Numbered from the stretch's first letter, positions 17,724 to 27,039 are shown. The stretch is DNA of 64,000 nt from Vasconcelosia minhoensis LEGE 07310 (GCF_015207255.1 NZ_JADEXG010000002.1:97016-161015), one strand, 5' to 3'. A program made the numbers and translations. The notes: generated by a model not told the origin, from the letters alone.

Positions 17724-18620
17724 TCAAAAGCTGTACCTTTTAGCCTGTTGACTATTTTTAGGGATGTCGTTCTGACCTAACGCATCCTCTGCCATACGCT
17801 GAATAATCTGTACTAGGTCGCGGTCAGCAGAGAAGGCCAGAATTGGCAATAGGATAGGGCTTAGAAAGCGCGGCTTGGGCGCAAGCTCCCACCACACCAT
17901 CACATCAGAACCGGTGCCAGCCGAGATGACCTCCCATCCGCCGACCATAGTGCTGACTGGGAACGGAAAATTTGGGGCCTCAGAGACAAAACGGACTGTG
18001 AATGAATGGCCTACCTCAAAATCAATACACTCCTCAGCCCAGCGCCTGCCGGCTCGATCGGTGCAGCGCCGGACCGCACCAACACCGGGTGACTTGCCAT
18101 CAAGCATCTCCGACCTGACCAGCGATGATGTGTAGTTTTGAATATCGCCCATCCGCCCAATCACATCCCACATGTCAGTCGCTGGGGCTTTGGTGCGTAC
18201 AACCAGACAGTGTCGATATAGTGCTGAGTCTTCTGCTCGGTGAGTCCGATCAATCCCCCACAGCTGCCAAATCCCAAAGGTCAGTACGATCAGGGCAACT
18301 GTCAGCAGCGTCGCGGTCCCAGTCGCAGAAAGCAGGCGATGAAACAGCAGTAGCCCTAGCACGGAACCAAGCACCCAGAGAAAATCCCCAGCACAGGCAT
18401 ACAGAGCACGCCAGGTCGCCAGGCGTGGCCGCGTAGCCTGATGCAGCAGGTCAATCGCAAAGAGCAGCAGGCCTAAGCCCACCAGTGGCAAAATCAAGGG
18501 TGCCTGTATGCCCAGCAGACCTTCGATAAGCGAAGGCCAAGCCAGCAGCAGTAGACCACAGGTCACAGAAAAAACGGCATTGGCCAATAGTGCGGTACGC
18601 AGGGGACGGGTATTGTTCAT
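17724..18620 (-). CDS. Membrane protein with C-terminal SRPBCC domain
   Basis: Two-part protein of about 298 aa. The first ~125 residues hold four hydrophobic segments (FSVTCGLLLLAWPSLIEGLL, LILPLVGLGLLLFAIDLL, FLWVLGSVLGLLLF, ATLLTVALIVLTFGIWQLWG). The remainder is an SRPBCC/polyketide-cyclase-like fold (VVRTKAPATDMWDVIGRMGD to the WWELAPKPR segment), which usually binds a hydrophobic ligand. The ATG at 18620 has GGAGG upstream and is preferred over an earlier ATG at 18635. It is divergent from a MarR regulator, whose palindromes fill the promoter, so it is probably regulated by it. The ligand is unknown. Confidence 0.8.
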   Translation of the reverse strand: MNNTRPLRTALLANAVFSVTCGLLLLAWPSLIEGLLGIQAPLILPLVGLGLLLFAIDLLHQATRPRLATWRALYACAGDFLWVLGSVLGLLLFHRLLSATGTATLLTVALIVLTFGIWQLWGIDRTHRAEDSALYRHCLVVRTKAPATDMWDVIGRMGDIQNYTSSLVRSEMLDGKSPGVGAVRRCTDRAGRRWAEECIDFEVGHSFTVRFVSEAPNFPFPVSTMVGGWEVISAGTGSDVMVWWELAPKPRFLSPILLPILAFSADRDLVQIIQRMAEDALGQNDIPKNSQQAKRYSF

Positions 18621-18668
18621 GGCAGCCTCCAGCATGGAATAAATAAGCGTGAAAACCCAACGGCGCGG

Positions 18669-18686
18669 TTGTAAACTAAGTTGACA
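18669..18686. promoter_or_regulatory. MarR operator candidate, site 1
   Basis: TTGTAAACTAAGTTGACA holds a 17-bp imperfect palindrome (arms TGTAAACT and AGTTGACA, one mismatch). It is repeated in inverted orientation at 18712-18729 with 16 of 18 bases matching. Confidence 0.7.
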
Positions 18687-18710
18687 TAAGCATAAGGGAG
18701 TGATTACTTC

Positions 18711-19187
18711 GTGTCAACCGAGTTTACAAAGCGTGGCATTTCCATGGCCGATAGCCAATCTCTAAGGTTAGTATTCGCTTCTGCCACCCTCCACAGTCGG
18801 TTTACCGAGTACGTGGCCGAATGCCTCCACTCAAGAGGTTTTAGTGCTATTTCCCCTTCCACGCTCGATTTTCTCAGCGCTCTGGATTGTGGTATTAACT
18901 ATGGTGCCGAGATTGCCCGCCGGTTGCAGGTGTCACGGCAGATGGTTTCTAAAACGGTCAAGGAGCTTTGTCAGGTTGGTTATTTGGAACAAAGGGAAGG
19001 TGTCGGCAAGCAGAAGCAGATTCTGTTTACTGAACAAGGTGAGCGGCTGATGTCTATGGCGAGATTGGTGCTGGCAGATTTAGATCAGGTGTTTATCGAA
19101 CGCTTTAGTGAAGCGCAGGTAGGAGAGATAATTTCACAACTCGAAGCATTGACGAGCCTGCTGACGACGGACAAAGAGCTGGGCTAA
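18711..19187 (+). CDS. MarR family winged-helix regulator
   Basis: Winged-helix regulator of 158 aa. The core LDFLSALDCGINYGAEIARR, then LQVSRQMVSKTVKELCQVGY and the wing LEQREGVGKQKQILFTEQGE, matches MarR/AdnR-type repressors. The first candidate start is a GTG at 18711 with GGGAG upstream; an in-frame ATG at 18744 is the alternative. An operator-like palindrome overlaps the GTG, which argues for autoregulation. It is divergent from the membrane-SRPBCC gene. Regulators of this family commonly sense phenolic compounds, which would fit the hydroxylase and efflux neighbours, but the effector is unknown. Confidence 0.85.
   Translation: MSTEFTKRGISMADSQSLRLVFASATLHSRFTEYVAECLHSRGFSAISPSTLDFLSALDCGINYGAEIARRLQVSRQMVSKTVKELCQVGYLEQREGVGKQKQILFTEQGERLMSMARLVLADLDQVFIERFSEAQVGEIISQLEALTSLLTTDKELG
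18712..18729. promoter_or_regulatory. MarR operator candidate, site 2, overlapping the start codon
   Basis: TGTCAACCGAGTTTACAA begins inside the GTG start codon of the MarR gene and mirrors the site at 18669-18686. Binding here would block transcription of the regulator itself. Confidence 0.65.
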
Positions 19188-19277
19188 CGGTTGAGTTTAG
19201 CAAAATCCAGGGTTTCAGCGATCGCAAAACCTTTTCTAGGCAGCCGCAACACCTTGTGTGGCTTGTTTTAGCGAGAG

Positions 19278-22037
19278 TTACCGAGCGCGTCCGGCTTTTG
19301 CTTGGGGTGGGTCAATAGCGTTGGCCAACATTGCCATTGGCACCATCAGGACCATTGGGAGTAGGCAAACAAGCCACTGATTCCCGGTGAGCGGTGCCGT
19401 CTCGAACAGTGTGTTCATCACCGACCACTGGCTAAACACAATCTGTAGAATAATGGCAGCAACAATTCCCACAATTAGAATGGGAGCATTCGTCACAGCG
19501 GGGGAGCGGCGGCGAATGTAGTTGAGCAAACTCATCCCCAGCTGGCTAATGCTCAGAAGGTAGATAATGCGAGCCGCAACGAGCGCTTGAATCGCCATAG
19601 TTCGAGCTACGGCAACGTCCCCGGTGGTCGTTTTTGCCCACTCAAAGATGCCAAAAATAAGAATCCAGTTGAAGACTGAAACCGCTAAAATTCTATGTAA
19701 TAATTTTCGGGTCACCAACGGTTCGGAAGGATTGCGTGGCGGCTGCTGCATGGTGCCCTTTGACTTGGGCTCAAAGGCCAAAGGAACGGTCATCGTGAGG
19801 GAATTGATCATGTTCAACCATAGGACCTGTAGCGAGAGAATCGGCAAATCTCGGGCAAGTAGAGCGCTGATGAGAATCGTCATCGACTCGCCGCCGTTGA
19901 CGGGTAAGAGAAACGCGATCGCTTTCCGCAGATTTTGATAGACGGTGCGTCCCTCTTCCACAGCCGCAGCAATGGAGGCAAAGTTGTCGTCTGTGAGGAG
20001 CATGTCGGCGGCTTCGCGGGCAACTTCGGTGCCGCCTTTTCCCATAGCAATGCCAATGTCAGCCTGTTTGAGGGCTGGGGCGTCATTCACCCCATCGCCG
20101 GTCATCGCTACGACTTCTCCTTTAGACTGGAGCGCTTCGACCAGGCGCAGCTTTTGGGCGGGGGCAACGCGGGCAAAGACATCCCCGGCTTCGATCGCCT
20201 GAGCGAGCTGACCATCGTCCATCTGGGCGAGCTGCCTGCCCTCAAACGCCAGCACCCGCTCTGCTTTGGGGATATCCATGCGCTGAGCAATGACCTGGGC
20301 GGTAGCAATGTGGTCTCCAGTAATCATCTTGACCTGAATGCCAGCCGTCCGACAGGCGTGAACCGCCGCGATCGCCTCCGGGCGGGGTGGGTCAATCATG
20401 CCCTGTAGTCCCAAAAACACGAGTCCCGTCGCGATGTCGCTATGGTCTAGCGAATGCTGGTGGGCAGCCACCGCTTTTTTCGCGAACGCCAGAACGCGCA
20501 GTGCCCCCGCTGTCATCGCTTCAACGGCCTGCTCAATCGGCGATCGCGCCAGCGGAATTTCCTGACCTTGGCTGTCTACCATCTGAGTGCAGCGGCTCAA
20601 TAGCGCTTCAACCGATCCTTTGACGTAGACGACCCGATACTCAGTATCGTGCAGCGTCGCCATATATTGATACTGGGATTCAAACGGAATAGAGTCTAAT
20701 CGGGGTCTGGCAGCAACTAGCCCAGACTGGCTGAGATCGGCTTTAGCTGCCGCGGTCAGTAAGGCCCCTTCGGTCGGATCGCCGACGACAGACCAATGTT
20801 CTCCGTCCTGCTTGAGCTGAGCGTCATTACACAGGGCACCAGCGATTAGACATTCCTCCAGCGCTGGCGGTAAGCCATCCTCAAACGGCTGTTCTATAGC
20901 GTCGGGATTCGAGCCGCTGTGAACCAAGCGGCTGATTTCGCCTTTGGGACTGTAGCCACTACCGCTAGCCCGATAAAGCTGCCCCCCAGCATAAATGGTC
21001 TGTACCGTCATCTGGTTTTCTGTAAGCGTTCCAGTTTTGTCGGAACAAACGACGGTAGCGCTCCCTAAAGCTTCGACTGCGGGCAGTTTGCGGATAATGG
21101 CATGACGCCGAGCCATGCGGTTGACCCCAATCGCCAGCGTGATTGTGACTACGGCGGGCAACCCTTCTGGAATGGCACTCACCGCCAGGGCCACGGCGGC
21201 TTCAAACATGTAAACCCATGACTCTCCCTGTCCCAGCCCGATGGCAAAGGTCAAGCTTGCCAGCGTCAAAATGACATAGAGCAAAAGGCGGCTGAACTTG
21301 GCGAACTTGCGGGTTAGCGGCGTACTCAGGTTAATTCGGCGCGCCATCGATTGGGAAATCTGCCCGACCTCCGTGGCGTCTGCCGTGGCAATGACAATGC
21401 CCGTGCCCTGTCCAAAGGTGACGAAGCTGCCTGCGTAGGCCATGTTGGTGCGTTCTGCTAGGGGAGTCTCCGGCGGCAGGGGTTGAATGGTTTTTTCGAC
21501 GGGAACGGATTCGCCGGTCAGGGCAGACTCATCCACTTGCAGGCTGCGAGCCTTCAGCAGCCTCAGGTCTGCGGGCACTTTATCCCCCGAGGCCAGCAGC
21601 ACGATGTCGCCCGGAACCAGGTCTTGCGACGGCACCTGCAATAGCTGTCCTCCTCGCAGCACTGTAGTTTCTGTGGTTACGGCTTTGGCTAGGGACGCGA
21701 TCGCGCCCTCTGCTTTGGCTTCTTGCACATAGCCAATCACCGCATTGATCAGCATAACTCCCCAGATCACGGCGGCATTTGTCCAAGACCCTAAAAACGC
21801 TTTGACTCCTCCAGCGAGCAGCAGGATGTAGAGCAGCGGCTGATGAAACTGCAATAGAAACTTCAGCCAGCCTGGCTTTCCTGGATGGCTTGGCAGCTGG
21901 TTCCAACCATAGGTTTCATAGCGACTCGCAACCGCTTCGGCAGTCAGACCTTTTTCTAAATTACTATTGAACTTTTTAATCGCTTCTTGATTAGAAAGCT
22001 CATGCCAAAAAAAAGATTTTGTTTGAGTTTGTGCCAT
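19278..22037 (-). CDS. P-type cation ATPase (type II, Ca2+-ATPase-like)
   Basis: Membrane cation pump of 919 aa. Landmarks are an N-terminal cation-ATPase domain (WHELSNQEAIKKFNSNLEKG), the actuator motif TGES at 184-187, IPEGLP in TM4 at 299-304, the phosphorylated Asp343 in DKTGTLT, and GDGVNDAPALKQADIG in the P domain. A C-terminal bundle of six helices follows. TM4 with PEGLP is the hallmark of type IIA Ca2+/Mn2+ pumps such as PacL and SERCA, so calcium or manganese export is likely; a proton or Na+ role cannot be excluded. It is monocistronic, with a 406-bp leader region on its 5' side. Confidence 0.92.
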   Translation of the reverse strand: MAQTQTKSFFWHELSNQEAIKKFNSNLEKGLTAEAVASRYETYGWNQLPSHPGKPGWLKFLLQFHQPLLYILLLAGGVKAFLGSWTNAAVIWGVMLINAVIGYVQEAKAEGAIASLAKAVTTETTVLRGGQLLQVPSQDLVPGDIVLLASGDKVPADLRLLKARSLQVDESALTGESVPVEKTIQPLPPETPLAERTNMAYAGSFVTFGQGTGIVIATADATEVGQISQSMARRINLSTPLTRKFAKFSRLLLYVILTLASLTFAIGLGQGESWVYMFEAAVALAVSAIPEGLPAVVTITLAIGVNRMARRHAIIRKLPAVEALGSATVVCSDKTGTLTENQMTVQTIYAGGQLYRASGSGYSPKGEISRLVHSGSNPDAIEQPFEDGLPPALEECLIAGALCNDAQLKQDGEHWSVVGDPTEGALLTAAAKADLSQSGLVAARPRLDSIPFESQYQYMATLHDTEYRVVYVKGSVEALLSRCTQMVDSQGQEIPLARSPIEQAVEAMTAGALRVLAFAKKAVAAHQHSLDHSDIATGLVFLGLQGMIDPPRPEAIAAVHACRTAGIQVKMITGDHIATAQVIAQRMDIPKAERVLAFEGRQLAQMDDGQLAQAIEAGDVFARVAPAQKLRLVEALQSKGEVVAMTGDGVNDAPALKQADIGIAMGKGGTEVAREAADMLLTDDNFASIAAAVEEGRTVYQNLRKAIAFLLPVNGGESMTILISALLARDLPILSLQVLWLNMINSLTMTVPLAFEPKSKGTMQQPPRNPSEPLVTRKLLHRILAVSVFNWILIFGIFEWAKTTTGDVAVARTMAIQALVAARIIYLLSISQLGMSLLNYIRRRSPAVTNAPILIVGIVAAIILQIVFSQWSVMNTLFETAPLTGNQWLVCLLPMVLMVPMAMLANAIDPPQAKAGRAR

Positions 22038-22443
22038 GACTGCTATGATAATTAAGCAAAGACTCGGTGCCCTGTTAAGCGTTTATCAGAGACTCTCTAG
22101 GTCTACTTTGATCTCTAGGTCTGCTTTCTTTAAAGAGTGATTGAGTTCGGCAAAGGTAGCCTGGCTAAGTTCTTTACGTCTCATGGAGCGATCCTAGCAA
22201 AGACGATCGTCCATGGTTATAAAATTTCTTCATCATGACGATAGAAAGACACCAGTTGCTATCTTGATTTTTTTGGGATAAAGACAAGAAAAGACAATTA
22301 GATGTTTTTTCTTCGACATCAACATATTATACCAGCTCTTTCAAGGTACTTTATTGTTTTCTTTAGCATTAGCGGGCAAACGGACCGTTGAGACATGAGG
22401 TCTTTTTTCTGAGGTTTCGGCTTCGGCATCTTCTTTTTTTGCC
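22038..22443. other. 406-bp intergenic region, AT-rich
   Basis: Probable promoter and leader for the minus-strand P-type ATPase. It holds the 32-aa frame at 22086-22184 and a short direct repeat (CTCTAGGTCT at about 22095 and 22112). No RNA gene, terminator or remnant gene is recognised in the rest. Confidence 0.5.
22086..22184 (-). CDS. Possible 32-aa leader peptide upstream of the P-type ATPase
   Basis: A short frame beginning MRRKELSQATFAELNHSLKK and ending in a doubled DLE segment starts at an ATG with AGGA seven bases upstream. It ends 48 bp before the ATPase start on the same strand. It is charged and soluble, without homology I recognise. It could be a small protein or regulatory leader, or chance; confidence is low. 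Confidence 0.22.
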   Translation of the reverse strand: MRRKELSQATFAELNHSLKKADLEIKVDLESL

Positions 22444-22752
22444 TCAGGGATGAGAGCGAAACTGAGATAGCTCTACCTGCCCAGCCAGCTGTTTAAGCAG
22501 CTCACCGGTCGTTCCCAAATCGAGCTGTGCAAGCAGCAACCACTGAGCCGGTGGAATCGCAATCATCATGCCGTCATGAACGCGGCGGATTTCATCAGCC
22601 AGATAATAATCAGGCAAACCCGCTTCAATTTTGCCGACCCCATGCACACTGCGTAGAGCCGCATTGACCGACGGGCTGATACCGCACACCACCAGACTCA
22701 TCAGCGTCACCACACGCGAAAACAGCATGTCGCTAGCGTCAAATAAAGCCAT
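22444..22752 (-). CDS. Hypothetical protein, last gene of the chaperone-usher cluster
   Basis: About 102 aa from the ATG at 22752, which has AGGAG six bases upstream. A longer start at 22797 would overlap the usher stop by 4 bp. I do not recognise it. A hydrophobic stretch near the N-terminus (VVTLMSLVVCGISPSVNAAL) could be a membrane segment or poor signal. The remainder is amphipathic and ends with a basic SHP tail. Tight coupling to the usher suggests it belongs to the fimbrial operon. It does not look like a pilin or adhesin, since it lacks the RDLY/DPG..STI motif shared by the two subunit genes. Confidence 0.65.
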   Translation of the reverse strand: MALFDASDMLFSRVVTLMSLVVCGISPSVNAALRSVHGVGKIEAGLPDYYLADEIRRVHDGMMIAIPPAQWLLLAQLDLGTTGELLKQLAGQVELSQFRSHP

Positions 22753-22793
22753 AGGAGTCTCCTGAGTGATCCTCAACTGCCAAAGGTTAAAGA

Positions 22794-25700
22794 TCAATCG
22801 AGAAGAAAACGGGAAGGCGCGGCCTTTACGGCTACTGGCAGTCTCAGAGTCCCTACCTCATATAGACCAGAAGCCTGCTCCGGGATGACAAACTCCGTTA
22901 TCCCATTTTCTAAGCCTATCATTCGTACAGAATAAGAACCGGGTTTGAACCCAAATAGGGCAAATCGTCCAACCCGATTCGTAAAGAGTTCCACATCGGG
23001 CCAGTCTGGGTCTGAGAGCGATTCAACTACGCCTCGTTGCAGGGATACTGGATGACCTTCGACACCCACCAGTACACCGCGAATAAACACCGTCGCTTCA
23101 GTCCCAGCAGCAATGACGGTGCCGCTTCGGTAGGAGGGTAGCAGGGTATAACTGCTGGCACCCAGGTCGTAGCCAACGGGTAAATCTGGAGCATCTAGAG
23201 ACAGCGTAGTCAATGTATAAGGTTGAATTGGCAGCACCGCTGGTCCGCTCCCGTTAGCTCTTCCCTGGTCACCCGTTTGACTGGGATTGACCCGAACAAG
23301 CCGACCTTCAGCCGTGCCCTGGCGGGTAACAATGGCAAAGCTGTTGTCAATGGGCCGAGACCAGCCGAAGATGCCATCGGCAAAGACTAGAGCCGTTCCC
23401 CAGGTCAGGCGGGAGCTTGTTTCCCGTGAATGACCCGGGGTAATCCTATGATCCAAATTCAATAAGGCTCGGTAGCCTTGATATCGGGTCTGGTTAGTGA
23501 CACCTATATCATTGGCATTGAGCGAAAGGCTTAGAGTGTTGCTGATGCTGTTGAGAGCGCGGGGAGAGCTGTAGTTCCAGTTCATCCGACTGGTGGTTCT
23601 CCCGGATGGGTCCAAGGTAGTGGTGCTGGTGATCCTTTGCCGTTGTCCTGGCAGAGATGAGGTTAAGCCTACACTAATTCGCTGGATCGGCTCGCCATCG
23701 GTATCTACCCCATAGCTGCCATTGAGGGAAAGGTTGAAGCCCTGTCTCAACGGCTGAGTGATAGATAGCCCAAGGTCGTAGGCATTCGCTGTATTATTGC
23801 GAGTCATTTGATAACGGCTACTGAGAGTCGCCCGCATATTGCCAAAAATCAGCTGGCTATAGGACGCCGTCAAATCCAGACTGTTAGGATTAGATGGGTC
23901 TTCTTCGCCAAGGGAGACAAAGTCTTCACCTCGGTATTCCAGACCGATTCTCAGAGATTTCTGATTATCGCCGGAAACTCCTCCCTGCAGAAGATCATAG
24001 AAGACTCGCATCGCAAAATCATTGCCAAAGCTAGAATCGCGGCTGAACGCTGCATCCCAGGTCCAGTTCCCAAAAGATGTGGCCCAGGTTCCTTCAACAC
24101 CCAGCAGCTGCCGTTCTAAATTTCCTTGAAAATATCCCCCAAGAGTCAGCTGGTCGGTAATTCCAATCCGATGGGATAGCGTGAGCACCGTTTTACTAGC
24201 GTCGTATTGGCGCTCGAACCCTGACTGTTCTGAAGGCAAGCCCAGGCTATAGGCAAACTGCTGGACTCCTGAAGCTAGCAGATCGCTGGAGACACCGGTA
24301 GCAAAGTCGAGTCGCTGTACCTGGCCGACAGAATCGGTAATGACGAGCTGTACTCCGTTAATGCCCGCGTTCAACGGCAGGTTTCGCACATCCTGTGGAC
24401 CAGCCTCAAGCTGCAGGGTCTGCACCAGTCGGCCATTAACAAAGACCTCGACGGTGGCCTCACGTTCCAGGAAAAACTCAAATCGGCTAATGGGTCGAGT
24501 GACTCGGAAAGGCTGTAAAGAAAAGTTGCGCGCGACAGTAATGCCACCCATCGGGATACTACTCTGATAGCCGCGAGTGGGCACCGACAGATCGCCGATT
24601 CGATATCGGACGGCTTGGGAAATATCATCATGCACCAGGCTGAAGTTGCCTAGCTGCCAGGCAGAGCTGTTCCCTTCGGTAAAATCGACCTGGCCCTCTA
24701 AAACCCAACCGCCAATGTTAAGGGCACCGTCGAAGTTCAGCAGCACCGGCTGCCGACCTGTTTCACTGGCATCGCCAGACCAGACCACTGCTTGGCCGCC
24801 GCGGACATTGACGTAGGCACTGGTCCGGCTAGGTCGCAGTGCGGTGTCATAGCCCATAGGCAGGTCGCGGCTATTCACGTCTAATACATGAGTCGCCCTG
24901 AGGGCGGCAGGTACCTGCATCTGCAGTTCCAGCCGACGCTCATCAACATTGACTTCCAAGCCCATCTGACGAATATCGCGGAGGTTGATTTGGCCGGTTT
25001 CGTCTACAGCCGCTGATAGCTGAGCTTGAATATCAGGCCGCACCAGGTTCGCAGTAGCTTCAAGCAGATCGCTGCCGTCGATCAAAATGTCTGCTTGATT
25101 GCCCCCTGGCAGTTGCAAAAAGACCTGTCCCCGTTGCTGCTGATCGATGAATAGAGGCACCACAACCGGTTGGGGGGTGAGATTGCGAGGGCGACCAAAA
25201 ACGTCCTCAAACACTTGATCGGTCTCTGGGCTGTTAGCCGACTCAGCTGTAGGGAAGTGCTCGGGGGAAGCGTCCGTCGCCGGGTCGATCGCGCTAGCAG
25301 CAGGATACTCGTCTGAAGCTGGAGCGGGGCTGGCAGGCTCCTCCTCAGGAGCATCGGTTGCCTGGCTAGGAGGAGACTGGGCAGAGGCCAACGAGGGCGA
25401 TTGATAGAGTTGGGGTGCAGGCATGGTTGGTTGCGGCGTCCATACCCCGCTCCTGGCCTGTAAATCAGCGGCTTGAGTACTGTCGGCTGAGGCAGGCGAA
25501 AACGCAGGAGCAGCTGGAGCAGTCACTCGGGGAGACTCCGCCATTGAAAAGCCGGGGGCTGACTCGATTGGTTCTGGCTCGGGAGCCGTATGAGCGATCT
25601 CATGAGTCTCCTCTATCGGTATGCGCTCTGCCTGAACGGGCGCTGGAGCCATCACTCGGGACCCCTCTGCCGTTGACAATCGGGGAGTTGGCTTGATTGG

Positions 25701-25844
25701 TTCTGGCTCGGGAGCTACATCAGCGACCTCACAAATGTCCCCCATTGTCCTGCGCTTCGCCTGAACGGGCGATAAATCATCTGGCAGCAGATTTGGCGGT
25801 GCTGCCACCGCGCAGCCATGCGCTGTTAAAACAATGGGTAACAT
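22794..25844 (-). CDS. Fimbrial outer-membrane usher with repeat-bearing N-terminal extension
   Basis: Usher of 1016 aa that would export and polymerise pilins through the outer membrane. Residues ~20-215 are a Pro/Ala/Glu-rich extension with a 43-aa tandem repeat (27-69 and 70-112, sharing APEPEPI). After this come an usher N-domain (PVVVPLFIDQQQRGQVFL), a large beta-barrel, a plug domain (ATVEVFVNGRLVQTLQLEAG, then DVRNLPLNAGINGVQLVI), and C-terminal domains (GYDLGASSYTLLP, FALFGFKPGSYSV). The plug sequence is typical of FimD/CsuD-like ushers, with the archaic (sigma) group as best guess. The extension is not usual for ushers. It lies downstream of the chaperone and two pilins on the same strand. 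Confidence 0.88.
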   Translation of the reverse strand: MLPIVLTAHGCAVAAPPNLLPDDLSPVQAKRRTMGDICEVADVAPEPEPIKPTPRLSTAEGSRVMAPAPVQAERIPIEETHEIAHTAPEPEPIESAPGFSMAESPRVTAPAAPAFSPASADSTQAADLQARSGVWTPQPTMPAPQLYQSPSLASAQSPPSQATDAPEEEPASPAPASDEYPAASAIDPATDASPEHFPTAESANSPETDQVFEDVFGRPRNLTPQPVVVPLFIDQQQRGQVFLQLPGGNQADILIDGSDLLEATANLVRPDIQAQLSAAVDETGQINLRDIRQMGLEVNVDERRLELQMQVPAALRATHVLDVNSRDLPMGYDTALRPSRTSAYVNVRGGQAVVWSGDASETGRQPVLLNFDGALNIGGWVLEGQVDFTEGNSSAWQLGNFSLVHDDISQAVRYRIGDLSVPTRGYQSSIPMGGITVARNFSLQPFRVTRPISRFEFFLEREATVEVFVNGRLVQTLQLEAGPQDVRNLPLNAGINGVQLVITDSVGQVQRLDFATGVSSDLLASGVQQFAYSLGLPSEQSGFERQYDASKTVLTLSHRIGITDQLTLGGYFQGNLERQLLGVEGTWATSFGNWTWDAAFSRDSSFGNDFAMRVFYDLLQGGVSGDNQKSLRIGLEYRGEDFVSLGEEDPSNPNSLDLTASYSQLIFGNMRATLSSRYQMTRNNTANAYDLGLSITQPLRQGFNLSLNGSYGVDTDGEPIQRISVGLTSSLPGQRQRITSTTTLDPSGRTTSRMNWNYSSPRALNSISNTLSLSLNANDIGVTNQTRYQGYRALLNLDHRITPGHSRETSSRLTWGTALVFADGIFGWSRPIDNSFAIVTRQGTAEGRLVRVNPSQTGDQGRANGSGPAVLPIQPYTLTTLSLDAPDLPVGYDLGASSYTLLPSYRSGTVIAAGTEATVFIRGVLVGVEGHPVSLQRGVVESLSDPDWPDVELFTNRVGRFALFGFKPGSYSVRMIGLENGITEFVIPEQASGLYEVGTLRLPVAVKAAPSRFLLD
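25509..25766 (-). repeat. Tandem 43-codon repeat inside the usher gene
   Basis: Two adjacent 129-bp units encode residues 27-69 and 70-112 of the usher. Each contains VQA, APEPEPI and a SRVMAPAP or PRVTAPAA end, indicating an in-frame duplication in the extension. Confidence 0.75.
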
Positions 25845-25964
25845 ACAGTCCCTCCAACCGGCTCGAAGCGATCGGGTTGGTCAATCCAAAAGGCCTAGGA
25901 CGTGATTGAAATAGTTATATTCGTGGGCAACAGTCAATCTTCCAGTGCCAGAGCCGACGATCGC

Positions 25965-26720
25965 CTATTCGCGCGGTTGGTACTGAAATGTTGCGCTAAT
26001 CGGACCGTTCGGTAGATTAGCGGGGCGCGGTATCACAAAGCGTCGTTGATGTCCTGCGAGAATCACCTGGCCGACCATTCCCTCCAACTGATCGGGTCCT
26101 AGAGTGACCGGGGTCTCCTGAGCAGTTAGAGTCACCTGCAGGTTTCGTAAATGGGTGCTGGCGGTGCCCTGGTTCGACAGCGTGATCGCCACCTGAGCCT
26201 CTCCCCCGGCGTTAGTAATCGCCTCTACCGAATCGAGTTGGACATTTGCCGTAGCCCCTGTCGGGCGAATGTAGAAAGAGCCTAGATAGCGCAGCAAAAT
26301 TTGCACCGAACCCGTCGGCCGCGCTGCCTGCTGATCCGGCGCGACTAAGCTAATCGGCAACTGCTCAGCCACCAGGCGGTAGGCTAGCTCCTGGGACGGC
26401 TCGGGGTCACCCAGCCAGGTGACTCGAACCGTTTGCACAGTTTGAGGCTCCAAAATCATTTGGGGGGGATAAATCAAAAAGTCTTCGTCGGCCAGATTGT
26501 AAGTCTCCTGCCCGTCAATTGCCATGCTACGTTCTACTACCGAGACTTCCACCGCAATCCGTTCGTCGCTATCGTTGATCACTGTGTAGGACCGGGTCGC
26601 CTCATTGCCAATGGGGGCAAACACCTGAGAGATTGGTTTAAGCTGAAACGCTAAGGTGGGATTGACATACGCTAATGTCAGGAAAAGCGCAGCGATCGCA
26701 GTCTGAAATAATCCTTTCAT
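25965..26720 (-). CDS. PapD-like periplasmic fimbrial chaperone
   Basis: Periplasmic chaperone of about 251 aa with a signal peptide (MKGLFQTAIAALFLTLAYVN, ending near TLAF). Two Ig-like domains follow. The first contains YPPQMILEPQTVQTVRVTW, the G1-strand-type motif with alternating hydrophobics, and ELAYRLVAEQLP. Chaperones of this kind donate a strand to pilin subunits and deliver them to the usher. Start set at the ATG at 26720, the one that gives a clean signal peptide and has AGGA eight bases upstream. It sits between pilin 2 and the usher in the order expected for an archaic chaperone-usher operon. Confidence 0.9.
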   Translation of the reverse strand: MKGLFQTAIAALFLTLAYVNPTLAFQLKPISQVFAPIGNEATRSYTVINDSDERIAVEVSVVERSMAIDGQETYNLADEDFLIYPPQMILEPQTVQTVRVTWLGDPEPSQELAYRLVAEQLPISLVAPDQQAARPTGSVQILLRYLGSFYIRPTGATANVQLDSVEAITNAGGEAQVAITLSNQGTASTHLRNLQVTLTAQETPVTLGPDQLEGMVGQVILAGHQRRFVIPRPANLPNGPISATFQYQPRE

Positions 26721-26902
26721 AGGAGCCATCCTGATTAAGTACTTGCTCAATAGAGAAGCTGCTACATCCGAAAAATAGGTCCAGCTGCTTGCCCTCTATT
26801 TCGCCTAATATTCCCAATAGCGCCTCAAGCAGCACACAGATGCTAAAAGGGGCCTTGAATTCAACATAAATACCTCAACAATGAAATTTACATAGAAGGA
26901 AT

Positions 26903-26980
26903 TGTCATTCCGAGCAGAGCGAGGAATCTCTCAGCTACTGATGATTCTGAGCGAGATGCCTCGACGGACTCGGCATGACA
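26903..26980. repeat. Palindromic interspersed element, copy 1
   Basis: The element is bounded by TGTCATTCCG and CGGCATGACA (9 of 10 complementary) with internal GGAATCT and GAGATGCCTCGAC. It is a fold-back MITE-like repeat in the chaperone leader. Flanking bases on both sides also resemble those around copy 2 at 27617. Nothing else is recognised in the gap 26721-27039. Confidence 0.75.
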
Positions 26981-27039
26981 TCAGGCTTTGTTTCACTAAA
27001 TTTCGCAATTAACCTTGCTTTACTACTTGTAAGCAAGTT

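Noticed and set aside
18125..18436. Plus-strand frame within the membrane-SRPBCC gene
   Set aside because: Antisense shadow of a gene with clear transmembrane and SRPBCC segments.
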